NCBI GenBank assembly: GCA_963790575.1
Contig: CAWBPD010000005.1
Location: 1 to 64,000 of the forward strand
Reading direction: 5' to 3'
DNA: 64,000 nt
Source of the DNA: CAVTSA01 sp963790575
GTDB lineage: Bacteria > Chloroflexota > Dormibacteria > Dormibacterales > Dormibacteraceae
Shown in pieces: positions 35,673 to 46,516 of the stretch. Below the pieces are notes generated by a model. That model had not been told where the DNA came from and searched no databases. It saw only the letters and a list, made by a program, of their open reading frames with translations. Position 1 is the first letter of the stretch. The number at the start of each line of letters is the position of its first letter. A program made the position numbers and the translations under genes.

Positions 35673-37619
35673 CTACTCCGATTCCGAGACTTCGCTCGGA
35701 ATCGGTGGCCCTTCGGGCAGCTGAGGTGAAGCCGGTGGTGGTGGGCACGGCCGGTGGTGGTGCCGTATCGGGCAAATTCGGGCCATGGGGGCGCAGTCGC
35801 GCCCCCTGGGGGAAAGAGCCTGGGTGGCATTGCACCGGGCGTCAAGGCTGAACCCTTCGGGCGCTTCGCGGCCTTGACCCCCTCCGCCTGCACCCAATGC
35901 CTCGATTACGGTTCTCGGGTGACCGACTCCTTCAGAGACCGCTACGCAGACCTCCTGCAGGGCGCCTATGACTGCGTGGATCGCATCGTGCTCAACGCCT
36001 ACTACCCGCTGGGACACAACCCGGGCGGCTTCCGGGTCTGGTGGCGGCAACTCCACAACGGCTCCGACCAGGACCTCGACGCCACCCACCTGATGCGCAT
36101 GGCGGGCCGCTTCTCGCGCCGGGTCCGAGCTGCCGCCAGCGCCAACGGGATCCCGCTCATCGACTGCGGCCGGGGGGAACGCAAGCACCGGATCGCCGAG
36201 GACTACCTGGCCACCCACGCCGTCGGCACGGGCGTGTTCCTGATCCTGGTCGCGAGGGCACCGGCGCCGGTCTGGAAGGTGAAGCGGTCGGCGAGCGGCT
36301 CGATCGTCAACCTGGAGACCAAGCTCGAGTACGTCAACCACTACTCCTTCCACATCATGGATCCGAGCTGGGGCCACCTCACCATCAAGATGTCGGGTCA
36401 CCCTCCGTTTGATGCCCAAGTGATGCTCAACGGGCATGAATACGTCGCTTGCGCTGCCCGCTCCGCCGGCATCGACTTCATCAAGGAGGGCAACTGCTTC
36501 ACTGCCGTAACCTCTCCTCAGGGTCTGGCTCAGATCGCAGACACCTTGTCGCAACCTGCGGCTGTAGGGCGAATGAGCCAGGCCTGTGATCGCTGGATCT
36601 ACTCCGCCTGCCTGTGTTTCGGGCTCGACCTCGAGGAGCAGAAACGCACTCGCTTCCTCTACAACTACTCGGTCTATCAGGTCGAGTACAGTCGCAACCT
36701 CCTGTTTCGCAACGGGGCGCGGATGGAGGAGCTCTTTGGCGCCGTCGTCGACCGCACTCGCTCACGCCTGGACGTGCCCAGGCTACGGCACCTCTTTGGG
36801 GCCAAAACTCGGCCCCACCGAGATCGAACAGGAGGACCTCCGCGACTGGCAGCCGTGATCGAGACACCTGCGTACGACCTCACCATCTTCAAGCTCCACT
36901 TCGGGCGCTTGACGCTCAAGGCGTACACCAAAGGCGAACACGTGCTGCGCTTCGAGGCGATCGTGCACAACACCCGGGAGCTGAACTGCGGCCGCGTGCT
37001 GGAGAGGTTCGGTGAGATCGTGGCCAGGCTGGCCGGGATGGCCGAACGCTTCTGCACCATGCTCGACTGCGTCGACATCGGCTTCCTCCCGGATGGGGTC
37101 TTGGAGGATCTGCCTCGCCCCTCGCGGAGCGGGACGACACGAGTCGGAGGCATCGACCTCAATACGCAACGGGCTCGCAACGCCTTCTCGGCAGTCCTCG
37201 CCTTGACCGTCGCCCCAAGAGGGTTCACCGCCGCCGACTTCGCGGCCAAGGTCCATCAGATGACCGGCCAAGGCGACACCGACTACACCCTCCGGCAGGC
37301 TGCCTACGACCTACGCAAGCTTCGCACCAAGCAGCTGATCGAGATGCCGGCGCGCACCCACCGGTATCAAGTCCCTCCGCAAGCTGCGCGGACCATCGCC
37401 GGAGTCCTCGCCCTGCGCGACCACGTCATCGCGCCCATCCTGGCTGGCCTCCGCAGCCCGGCCCGCGGCTGTAGGCCCGCTGCCTGGACCGCCGTCGACC
37501 GCGACTACGAACGCATCCGTATCGACATGCAGCACCTCTTCGGGCATCTCGGGCTCAGCACCTCGCACGCCGTTGCCGCATAGACAACGTTTTGTGGATC
37601 GGAATTCCGTAAGCGCCTA
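35673..37619 (+). mobile_element. Putative novel insertion element, copy 2 (1,947 bp)
   Basis: Identical to 15-1961 with the same orientation. Inserted in a 42-bp repeat unit; flanks read GGTG before and TGGGGC after, with CTA at both element ends. Perfect identity implies recent transposition or ongoing gene conversion, or an assembly duplication. Together the copies enclose 33.7 kb as direct repeats. Confidence 0.75.
35919..37583 (+). CDS. Large protein of unknown function carried by the element, copy 2
   Basis: Identical to the 554-aa product of 261-1925, GTG start at 35919 after the same hairpin-rich leader (first hairpin 35678-35705). No inactivating change separates the copies, so both could be expressed. 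The frame is open upstream from 35754. See the copy-1 entry for visible regions. Confidence 0.7.
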   Translation: MTDSFRDRYADLLQGAYDCVDRIVLNAYYPLGHNPGGFRVWWRQLHNGSDQDLDATHLMRMAGRFSRRVRAAASANGIPLIDCGRGERKHRIAEDYLATHAVGTGVFLILVARAPAPVWKVKRSASGSIVNLETKLEYVNHYSFHIMDPSWGHLTIKMSGHPPFDAQVMLNGHEYVACAARSAGIDFIKEGNCFTAVTSPQGLAQIADTLSQPAAVGRMSQACDRWIYSACLCFGLDLEEQKRTRFLYNYSVYQVEYSRNLLFRNGARMEELFGAVVDRTRSRLDVPRLRHLFGAKTRPHRDRTGGPPRLAAVIETPAYDLTIFKLHFGRLTLKAYTKGEHVLRFEAIVHNTRELNCGRVLERFGEIVARLAGMAERFCTMLDCVDIGFLPDGVLEDLPRPSRSGTTRVGGIDLNTQRARNAFSAVLALTVAPRGFTAADFAAKVHQMTGQGDTDYTLRQAAYDLRKLRTKQLIEMPARTHRYQVPPQAARTIAGVLALRDHVIAPILAGLRSPARGCRPAAWTAVDRDYERIRIDMQHLFGHLGLSTSHAVAA

Positions 37620-37692
37620 TGGGGCATCCGATAATGCAGGGCCATCGATAAAAAGGTCCTGGTAATGTCCGGAACATACGTTTGCCATCTGG

Positions 37693-37698
37693 TAGAAT
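37693..37698 (+). promoter_or_regulatory. -10 box for the leaderless DUF222/HNH gene
   Basis: TAGAAT with exactly 6 nt before the ATG at 37705; no Shine-Dalgarno. It lies about 75 bp downstream of element copy 2. Confidence 0.45.
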
Positions 37699-37704
37699 TG
37701 GCAC

Positions 37705-39003
37705 ATGCTGGCGGAGGTTCCGGAGAGCACCGAGAAGGTCTGGCTGGGGTCTGACGACGAGGATCTCAAGCGGCTTCTCCGCGATCTCCAGCAGGTCGAC
37801 CTCCCCGAGCAGCCGCTGAAGGCTTGGGGGCGGCTCCAGCTCCTCCACCGGATCAAGAACTGCATCAACGCGATCGAGCTCGACCACATCAAGGTTTTGA
37901 AGCGGATCGAGAAGGGCGATCCCTACGGCGTCGCCAATGCCGCCGACTGGCTCGCCCAGTCCATGCACATGCGGCCGAATGCCGCCTACGCCAAGGTCTG
38001 CACCGCCTGCGAGCTGGAGGAGTTCCCGGCTCTGGACCAGGCGGTGCACGCCGGCGAGGTCTCGCCCGAGGCCACCACCGTCATCCTCCAGACCCTGCGC
38101 CGGGTCCGCCGGCACCTCAGCGATGAGGACGTGGTCAGCGTCGAGTCGGAGATGCTGCTGGCGGCCCGAGAGATGGATCACGCCCAGCTCCGAGCCCATG
38201 GCTCCAAGCTCTTCCACCTCCTCGACCGGCAGGCACATAACGAAGTGCTGCGGGACGAGCGGGAGCGACGCTTCTTCGACCTCAAACGGCGGGTCGACGG
38301 CTGGTTCACCTGCAACGGCGAGCTGGACCCGGAGGGTGGCACCTTCCTCCAGACCGCGCTCCGTGCGATCGCCGCCGAGGACAAGTGCACCCTGCCCTCG
38401 GACGACGGCCGCACTCCCGGCCAGGCCCGTGCCGACGCGCTGGCGGAGCTGGCTGAGCACCGTTTGGCGTGCGGTGACCTCCCTGAGCACGGGCAGGAGA
38501 AGCCGCACCTGACGATCGTCGCCAGCGCTGAGACGCTGCGCGGTGAGGAAGGCTCACCGGCACCCCAGATCGACTGGGGGACGCCGGTCTCCGGAGAGAC
38601 AGCGAAGCGGATCGCCTGCGACGCCCTCGCCCGCATCGCGGTGGTAGGGGACCGCGGCGACGGGGTGGTCGACGTGCTGCACATGGGGCGTGGCTTCCGC
38701 ACCACCACGGTGGCGCAGCGCAAGGCCCTGGACCTGCAGGACGGCGGCTGCGTTTGGTGCGGGCGGCACCCGAAGGATTGCAGGCCTCATCACTGGGACG
38801 CCTGGAGCCAGGGCGGCCCGACCGACCATGAAAACCTTGGGCTTGTTTGCCCCCGTCACCATTTTGCGCTCCACGAGGGCGGCTACCGGACCGCCGAGGT
38901 GACGCCCGACCGGGTGGTCATCCTGCGACCGGACGGCACCGAGTGGGGAACGGTTCCACGCCACCGCTGGCGCCGGGTCCGGATCCGGGACGGCACCGGC
39001 TAG
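37705..39003 (+). CDS. DUF222 / HNH endonuclease-domain protein (13E12 repeat family)
   Basis: 432 aa. The long N-terminal helical part (about 1-340) matches the DUF222 pattern (ANAADWLAQSMHM, EVSPEATTVILQTLRRVRRH). The C-terminal HNH zinc-binding nuclease domain spans about 349-391: CVWCG ... DCRPHHWDAWSQGG ... NLGLVCPRHH. Proteins of this family are multicopy in high-GC Gram-positives and are suspected selfish or mobile genes, but their function is not established. It sits directly beside element copy 2. Confidence 0.85.
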   Translation: MLAEVPESTEKVWLGSDDEDLKRLLRDLQQVDLPEQPLKAWGRLQLLHRIKNCINAIELDHIKVLKRIEKGDPYGVANAADWLAQSMHMRPNAAYAKVCTACELEEFPALDQAVHAGEVSPEATTVILQTLRRVRRHLSDEDVVSVESEMLLAAREMDHAQLRAHGSKLFHLLDRQAHNEVLRDERERRFFDLKRRVDGWFTCNGELDPEGGTFLQTALRAIAAEDKCTLPSDDGRTPGQARADALAELAEHRLACGDLPEHGQEKPHLTIVASAETLRGEEGSPAPQIDWGTPVSGETAKRIACDALARIAVVGDRGDGVVDVLHMGRGFRTTTVAQRKALDLQDGGCVWCGRHPKDCRPHHWDAWSQGGPTDHENLGLVCPRHHFALHEGGYRTAEVTPDRVVILRPDGTEWGTVPRHRWRRVRIRDGTG

Positions 39004-39115
39004 CCGAAGAAAAGCTGAGAAAGGCCGCCTTACGGCGAAAGCGACGCTATGAGTGCTGCGTGTGGCCTTTACAGGGGGTGTTGATCGCGCCGGGTGGAGC
39101 CGCGATCGTGTCGGT

Positions 39116-39220
39116 ATGACGAACCTTTCCAACCTGCCCGTGGAGGAACGGCCTCGCGAGCGCTCGACCTGACTACCGAGCTCCTGGAGGAGTACGGGTC
39201 GCCGGCCGCGGTCGCCGGAG
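39116..39220 (+). pseudogene. radC: RadC (JAB-domain) remnant
   Basis: From the ATG at 39116, MTNLSNLPVEERPRERST matches the RadC N-terminus (LP-ERPRERL). The reading then continues in another frame as ALDLTTELLEEYGSPAAVA, resembling the next RadC segment about 25-30 residues later. The middle is deleted with a frame change, and the rest of the gene is absent: the piece runs into the 3' end of malQ. A GATCGCG/CGCGATC hairpin precedes it (39083-39107). Non-functional scar. Confidence 0.5.
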
Positions 39221-41002
39221 GGCGGCGGCGACGCGGGCCGCGTGAGGGCTCGCTGCCAGCTGCTCCAGCGTGAGCGGCAGTGCGCGGGACCAGTTCTCCG
39301 CCGAGATGGTGCCGGGACGGTTGGGCTGTTCGGGGTCGAGCGCCATGTCCTCCAAGGTCGCCGAGGCAAGGCGGCTGGGCGAGGCGGCCAGCGCCCGCGC
39401 CGCCGCCACCACCACCTCCGCGGGATCCGAGCCGGCGTCGAGTCCGGTCGCGCGCACCACGTTCGCGTGGGCCTGCGGAGCCTGATCGGGGCGCTGCCAG
39501 AGCCCGGTCAGCGTGGGAAGATCGTGCGTCGTCACGGCGCAGAAGGCGTCCATGGGGTAGCGCGCGGGCGGTCTCTTCTCGAAGTAGAGAAGCCGGTAGC
39601 TGAGGACATGTCTCCGCCGCAGGGTGGTCCGGACGCCGGGCTCGACCGTGCCCAGATCCTCCCCCACCACGATGCCGCCCGCCCGCCGGCTCTCCAGGGC
39701 GACGATGCCGAGCAGATCCTGCGCCGGGTAGCGCACGTAGGCACCCTGCGCGCCCCCTGCGCCGGGTGGGATCCAGTAGAGGCGGAAGAGGCCCATCACG
39801 TGATCGAGCCGGATGCCGAACGCGTGGCGGAACCCTGCCCGCACCACGCGCGCGAAGGGTTCGTAGCCGGCCGCGCGCAGCCGCCAGGGGTCGAAGGGCG
39901 GCACCGCCCAGTTCTGCCCCTCGGCCGCGAAGGGATCAGGCGGGGCTCCCACGCTGGTGCCCAGCGCCAGCACGTCCTGCCAGACCCAGGCGTCGGCACC
40001 GTCCGGGTCGGCGCCCACGGCCACGTCCATGATCGGAGGCAAGACGGCCGCCGCGTCCTGCAGCTGCCGCTCCAGCAGCCACTGCAGCCAGGCGTGGTAC
40101 CGGATCTCGACCAGGTTTCCATCTTGAAAGCGCCTCACCTCTCCACTCCCCGGGTGGCGAAGGTGCGCGGGCCACTCTCGCCAACGCCGGCCGTGGTCAC
40201 GCACCAGGGCGCAGTAGGTGGCGAACGACTCCAGCGGTGCTCCCTCCCGCGCCCGCCACTCCTCGAACGCGGCGTCCCCGGCCCAGGTCCGGAAGAGCGC
40301 GCGCAGCGCCGCGTCTTTGAGCCGGAAGACCCGGTCCCGGTCGAGGTGGCGCTCTTCGTTGAGGGCGCGGCCGGCGCGAGCCAGGCCGTCCAGCTCCTCA
40401 CCCAGGGCGGCAGCGCCCGGGACCCGCTCCACGGCCAGATAAAGCGGGTTGCGAAAGACGCGGCTGGACGGGTAATAGGGGCTCGGTTCCTGAGGAAGTC
40501 CGGGCGCCACCGCGTGGAGCGGGTTGAGGAGGAGGGTCACGCCGCCCTGCTCCTTGACCCAACCGGCCAGCGAGCGCAAATCCTCGAGGTCGCCGAGGCC
40601 CCAGGAGCGGCGGCTCCGGGTCGCGTAGAGCTGCGCCGTCGCCGCCCAGCCCCGCAGGCGGCCCGGGAGATGACAGGTGGGTGGCGTGACGATCAGGCGG
40701 CGCGGGCGTCCATCATCCAGGTGCCGGAGCGTGTGATAGCCCAGCGGCAGGTCGGGGGGAAGCGCGTCCTGGCAGCGAACGGTGCCGCCCTGCTCCAGCT
40801 CGACCTCATGCGGCCCCGGCCCGAGCGAGGGGGCGCCGCCCGCCGTGACGACCAGGACCGGCGCCTCCCCGGGCACCTCGCCGCGGGCGCCCATCGCCTC
40901 CAGGATCGCCGCTTCGGTGGCGGCGGAGGTCGGCACCCACCGGCCGCCGATGGCGCGGTAGCCAGGCTCGATGCCCCAGGCCCCGGCTCGGGCCGCCATC
41001 AC
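39173..41002 (-). CDS. malQ: 4-alpha-glucanotransferase (amylomaltase)
   Basis: 609 aa, GTG ATG start; the GTG overlaps the stop of the upstream small gene. GH77 features: LNPLHAVAPG near the N-terminal third, GIRLDHVMGLFRLYWIP containing the nucleophile Asp, VVGEDLGTVEPG with the acid/base Glu, and TTHDLPTLTGLW. Rearranges alpha-1,4-glucans in maltodextrin and glycogen metabolism. Confidence 0.93.
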   Translation of the reverse strand: MMAARAGAWGIEPGYRAIGGRWVPTSAATEAAILEAMGARGEVPGEAPVLVVTAGGAPSLGPGPHEVELEQGGTVRCQDALPPDLPLGYHTLRHLDDGRPRRLIVTPPTCHLPGRLRGWAATAQLYATRSRRSWGLGDLEDLRSLAGWVKEQGGVTLLLNPLHAVAPGLPQEPSPYYPSSRVFRNPLYLAVERVPGAAALGEELDGLARAGRALNEERHLDRDRVFRLKDAALRALFRTWAGDAAFEEWRAREGAPLESFATYCALVRDHGRRWREWPAHLRHPGSGEVRRFQDGNLVEIRYHAWLQWLLERQLQDAAAVLPPIMDVAVGADPDGADAWVWQDVLALGTSVGAPPDPFAAEGQNWAVPPFDPWRLRAAGYEPFARVVRAGFRHAFGIRLDHVMGLFRLYWIPPGAGGAQGAYVRYPAQDLLGIVALESRRAGGIVVGEDLGTVEPGVRTTLRRRHVLSYRLLYFEKRPPARYPMDAFCAVTTHDLPTLTGLWQRPDQAPQAHANVVRATGLDAGSDPAEVVVAAARALAASPSRLASATLEDMALDPEQPNRPGTISAENWSRALPLTLEQLAASPHAARVAAALRRPRPATRTPPGAR

Positions 41003-41337
41003 CGGCGATGGCGCTCGCGGTCCAGCCAGGCGTCCATCTCAGGGTCGGGTGGGGCAGGGCCCTCGTCGAGGGGGATCGACTCCAAGGGCACGTGCTCGGC
41101 CGCCGCGCGCGCCTCCCGCTGCCGGCGCAGGCGCGACTGGTGCTCGGCGTGGGTCGCCCAGACCAAGATGGCGGCGAAGGGGAGCCCTTCGATCACCCCG
41201 TACGGGACGGCCCGGAACAGCGGCTGCTGGAAGGGGATCCAGTTGAGGACGAAGAAGAAGACGCAGAGCACGGTGACGGAGACCCAGACCTGGGTGGTCG
41301 TCGACCGCTCCTCCCACCAGCGCAGCGGTGCCCTCAC
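40999..41337 (-). CDS. Small membrane protein, two helices
   Basis: 112 aa. Two hydrophobic helices (VWVSVTVLCVFFFVLNWIP and YGVIEGLPFAAILVWATH) followed by a charged, Arg/Glu-rich cytoplasmic tail. Resembles small solute-permease-associated two-helix proteins in outline, but no family can be named. Its stop overlaps the malQ start. Confidence 0.6.
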   Translation of the reverse strand: MRAPLRWWEERSTTTQVWVSVTVLCVFFFVLNWIPFQQPLFRAVPYGVIEGLPFAAILVWATHAEHQSRLRRQREARAAAEHVPLESIPLDEGPAPPDPEMDAWLDRERHRR

Positions 41338-41382
41338 GACCCCTCGACGATACGGCTGAGGGAGGATGAGGGCCCGTTTCGG

Positions 41383-43410
<2,028 letters not shown>

Positions 43411-43654
43411 CTACTTTCCTTTTCCTCGACTCACGTTTCTCTGGCTGCGGCGAATCACCGCGCGCGACTGCTGACTCACGGGGAAGGCGTTCGGAGAGCG
43501 GCCGGAAACCGGACGCGTCTCTCGATCACACACCCGGTCTTGCCGCCCGAAGGCACCAGGCCGGAGCCGCGACCGCTGTGGTTGCCGCTCGATAGCTTAT
43601 ACGACCGCCCTCACAGAACATCGGGGCGGGTGCGCTTTGCTACCATCCACCCCG

Positions 43655-44155
43655 GTGAGTACGCCCAGCCCGGGCTCGCGGCTCGAGGTGACCGCGATCA
43701 TCGAGGTCCCGACGGGCAGTCGCAACAAGTACGAGCTGGACCACGCCACCGGAGCGGTCTGGCTGGACCGCCGTCTCTTCACCTCGATGCAGTACCCGGC
43801 CGACTACGGGTACATCGAGCACACCATGGCCGACGATGGCGACCCCCTGGACGTCTTCGTCGTGGTCGCCGACCCGACCTTCCCCGGCTGTCACATTCGC
43901 GTGCGCCCGATCGGCCTCCTGCACATGCACGACGAGAAGGGCCCTGACTCCAAGATCCTGGCCCTCCCGATCTGGGACACCAGCCGCGGGTGGACGGACA
44001 TCGGGGACGTGCCGGGTGAGCTGCTCGACGAGATCGAGCACTTCTTCCAGCGCTACAAGGACCTGGAGCCCGGGAAGTTCTCCGAGGTCGAGGGGTGGGA
44101 CGGTGCGGAGGCCGCGGAGCGGGAGATCCGGAGCTTTCTCAAGCCGGACGCCTGA
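43655..44155 (+). CDS. ppa: Soluble inorganic pyrophosphatase (family I)
   Basis: 166 aa from the GTG at 43655; a TTG at 43637 is an alternative. Active-site features: PTGSRNKYELD, YPADYGYIEHT and the metal-binding DDGDPLDVFV. Hydrolyses PPi to drive biosynthesis. Its 3' end overlaps the convergent E2 gene by 17 bp. The 244-bp gap to hppA shows no clear -35/-10 pair. Confidence 0.94.
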   Translation: MSTPSPGSRLEVTAIIEVPTGSRNKYELDHATGAVWLDRRLFTSMQYPADYGYIEHTMADDGDPLDVFVVVADPTFPGCHIRVRPIGLLHMHDEKGPDSKILALPIWDTSRGWTDIGDVPGELLDEIEHFFQRYKDLEPGKFSEVEGWDGAEAAEREIRSFLKPDA

Positions 44156-45029
44156 GCTCGCCCTCCGACGCCGTGGCCAGCGTCCGCAGCATCTCGCCGG
44201 TGCGCGCCAGCAGCCCGTCGGCGGCGGCTTCGTCCATCACCGTGCGGTCGTAGCAGAGGGTCAGCAGCAGGCGTCCGTCCTGGATCTGGCCTGGACACAG
44301 GATCGCCGGCTGGCCGGGATTGACGAGCGGAAAGGCGACCAGGGTGCCGATGGAACCGACGTTGGTGATCGTGACCTCGCCGCCCGCCACGTCGGCGGGG
44401 CTGAGCGACCCCTCCCGCGCCCGGGCGGCAAGCTCCCGGAGGTGCTGCCCCAGCTCGGCGAGTGAGGCTTGCTCGACCTCGTGCAGCACCGGGACCACGA
44501 GGCCGCCCTCCACCTCGACCGCGACCCCGACGCTCCGAAATCCGCCCGCCTGCGCCAGCGCCTTCACGAACGCCGCGTTCCAGCCCGCGGCCGGATGGAG
44601 GTCCCGCACGTCGACCACCAGTGAGACGGCGCCCCCCTCGATCGTCGCCCGCGCCTCCTGCATCCGTTCGGCGATGCGCCGCCGCATGGGCGCCAGGCCG
44701 GACGGCCCCACCCCCGACCTGCCCGGCTCGCCAGTGGACCGCGGTGGCTCGGCGTCCGGCGCCGGGACGGCCGTCCTGGATCCCCCCGCGTCGCCGGGAC
44801 CTTCGATACGAGCCAGCACCGCGTCGACCGGGACCGTCTCGCCCTCCTTGGCGACGATCTCGGTCAGGACGCCGCTGACGGGAGCCTCCAACTCGGTATT
44901 GACCTTGTCGGTCTCCACCTCGACCAGCGGCTCGCCCTCCGAGACCGTCTCGCCGGTGCGCTTCAGCCAGTGGGTGACGGTGCCCTCGACCAGCGTGTCG
45001 GCCAGCTTCGGAAAGCGGAAGTCAGGCAT
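44139..45029 (-). CDS. Short E2-like 2-oxoacid dehydrogenase acyltransferase with degenerate active site
   Basis: 296 aa. N-terminal lipoyl domain with ETDKVNTE (Lys42 the lipoylation site), a Pro/Gly linker, and no visible peripheral-subunit-binding domain. An E2 catalytic domain follows (SGLAPMRRRIAERMQ, VEGGLVVPVLHEV, VTITNVGSIGTLVAFPLVNP). The usual DHRxxDG is replaced by DRTVMDE (residues 261-267), so the catalytic His is Arg262. The ATG lies inside the end of the E1beta gene. It may mainly be a lipoyl carrier, with catalysis by the E2-like tail of the neighbouring E1beta. Confidence 0.82.
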   Translation of the reverse strand: MPDFRFPKLADTLVEGTVTHWLKRTGETVSEGEPLVEVETDKVNTELEAPVSGVLTEIVAKEGETVPVDAVLARIEGPGDAGGSRTAVPAPDAEPPRSTGEPGRSGVGPSGLAPMRRRIAERMQEARATIEGGAVSLVVDVRDLHPAAGWNAAFVKALAQAGGFRSVGVAVEVEGGLVVPVLHEVEQASLAELGQHLRELAARAREGSLSPADVAGGEVTITNVGSIGTLVAFPLVNPGQPAILCPGQIQDGRLLLTLCYDRTVMDEAAADGLLARTGEMLRTLATASEGELRRPA

Positions 45030-46491
45030 CTCCTTCCAGGGCCTCCTTGAGATCGGCGAGGAAGCGTCCCGCCTCGGCGCCGTCGACCGCCCGGTGGTCG
45101 ACAGAGATGGCCAGATAGCGTCTCTCCCCTCGCGGGGCACCCAAGCGGAGCGCGGCGGTCTGGCCCGGACGCACGGCGGGCAGACCGAGGTGCGCCGAGC
45201 CGGCCCCGTACGCCAGCAGCGTGATGGTGCCCCTGCCGCTGGGCGGTGAGTGCGGACCGAGGTCGAGATCGACCAACGGGTCCGGATGCTCCACGATGCC
45301 GTTCCAGTCGAAGGTGGCGTTGCAGGCGGGGTGCCGGCGGCAGACGCCCGCCACCGCGGCCACCACGTCGGCCAGCTGGCGGTCGCCGATCCGGACCTCC
45401 ACCACGCTGGAGGCTTGGGGGACCGCGGGATCGAAGGCGGCCGCGGCCGCTCCCCGGGTGCCCCGGGAGGAGCCCAGGGCCCGCTCGACCGCCGCGCTGA
45501 TCTCGGGCACGCCTGGGAGCAACGCGTCCTCCATCGCGTCCGCGACCGGGATGCCGGCCACGTCAGGGGAGGCGACGCGGATCGGCGGGCACCGCAGCTC
45601 ATCGAACGCCGCCTCACACACCATGGCCGCGATCTCGGCCCCCAGCCCCATGGTCCGGGTGTCCTCGTGGGCCACGCAGAGGCGACCGGTACGGCGCACG
45701 GAGGCGAGGATGGTGTCGCGGTCGAGCGGCAGCAAGGTGCGCAGGTCCAGGACCTCGGCGTCGATCCCACGCAGTGCCAGCCGGTCCGCCGCGTGCAAGG
45801 ACTCGTGCAGCATCCGGCCCCAGGCGCAGATGGTGACGGCGTCGCCCTCGCGCACGACGCGCGCGCGTCCCAATGGCTCCGGCGCGTCTCCTTCCGGCAC
45901 CGGTCCCCGCACCGATCGATAGGTCAGCTTGTGCTCCAAGAACAGCACCGGGTCGGGGTCGCGGATGGCAGCCAGCAGCAGGCCCTTGGCGTCGGCCGGG
46001 AAGCTCGGTGCCACTACCTTCAGCCCGGGGACGTGCGCGTAGTACGCCTCCACCGACTGGGAGTGGTAGGGGCCGCCGCGGAATCCCCCTCCGTAGGCGG
46101 TCCGCACCACCAATGGACAGGTCCAGTCACCGGCGGTACGGTAGCGCACCTTGGGGGCCTCGCCGATCAGGTGGTCGGCGGCCGCGTGGATGAAGTCGGC
46201 GAACTGGATCTCCGCCACCGGCCGCAGGCCCCGCATGGCGAGTCCGACCGCGATCCCCACGATCGAAAGCTCGGCCATCGGGGCATCCACCACCCGCTCC
46301 GGACCGAACCGCTCGAGCAGGCCTTCGGTGGCGCGGAAGACGCCCCCCATGCGCCCGATGTCCTCGCCCAACAGGACCACGCGCGGATCCCGCTCCATCT
46401 CCTCTGAGAGCGCCTCGCGGACCGCCTCCAGGAGCGTCAGTTGCCGCTGATCCTGGCCCGACCGGCGAGAGGGGGGTTCGGTCGCGATCAC
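45022..46491 (-). CDS. E1-beta subunit fused to an E2-like catalytic domain
   Basis: 489 aa. Residues about 15-340 are a standard 2-oxoacid dehydrogenase E1beta (LLGEDIGRMGGVFRATEGL, QFADFIHAAADHL, RTAYGGGFRGGPYHSQS, VCAHED-type C domain). After a linker, residues about 360-489 look like the second half of an E2 catalytic domain (LAISVDHRAVDGAEAGRFL), with the active His at about 466. E1beta is normally about 330 aa, so this is a fusion. No E1alpha gene is in the window. GTG start with TACAAT 7 nt upstream. Confidence 0.82.
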   Translation of the reverse strand: MIATEPPSRRSGQDQRQLTLLEAVREALSEEMERDPRVVLLGEDIGRMGGVFRATEGLLERFGPERVVDAPMAELSIVGIAVGLAMRGLRPVAEIQFADFIHAAADHLIGEAPKVRYRTAGDWTCPLVVRTAYGGGFRGGPYHSQSVEAYYAHVPGLKVVAPSFPADAKGLLLAAIRDPDPVLFLEHKLTYRSVRGPVPEGDAPEPLGRARVVREGDAVTICAWGRMLHESLHAADRLALRGIDAEVLDLRTLLPLDRDTILASVRRTGRLCVAHEDTRTMGLGAEIAAMVCEAAFDELRCPPIRVASPDVAGIPVADAMEDALLPGVPEISAAVERALGSSRGTRGAAAAAFDPAVPQASSVVEVRIGDRQLADVVAAVAGVCRRHPACNATFDWNGIVEHPDPLVDLDLGPHSPPSGRGTITLLAYGAGSAHLGLPAVRPGQTAALRLGAPRGERRYLAISVDHRAVDGAEAGRFLADLKEALEGDA

Positions 46492-46498
46492 CCCGCGA

Positions 46499-46504
46499 AT
46501 TGTA
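46499..46504 (-). promoter_or_regulatory. -10 box for the leaderless E1beta-E2 gene
   Basis: TACAAT on the minus strand, 7 nt before the GTG at 46491. Only 25 bp separate this start from the divergent ATG at 46517, so the two promoters overlap. Confidence 0.45.
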
Positions 46505-46516
46505 GGTTGGGGAGCG

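Noticed and set aside
39004..39115. A small gene between the HNH gene and the radC scar
   Set aside because: Short frames there lack ribosome sites and coding bias; only a GATCGCG/CGCGATC hairpin is notable.
43637..43657. TTG at 43637 as the ppa start
   Set aside because: The GTG at 43655 gives the normal family N-terminus; the extra six residues add nothing recognisable.
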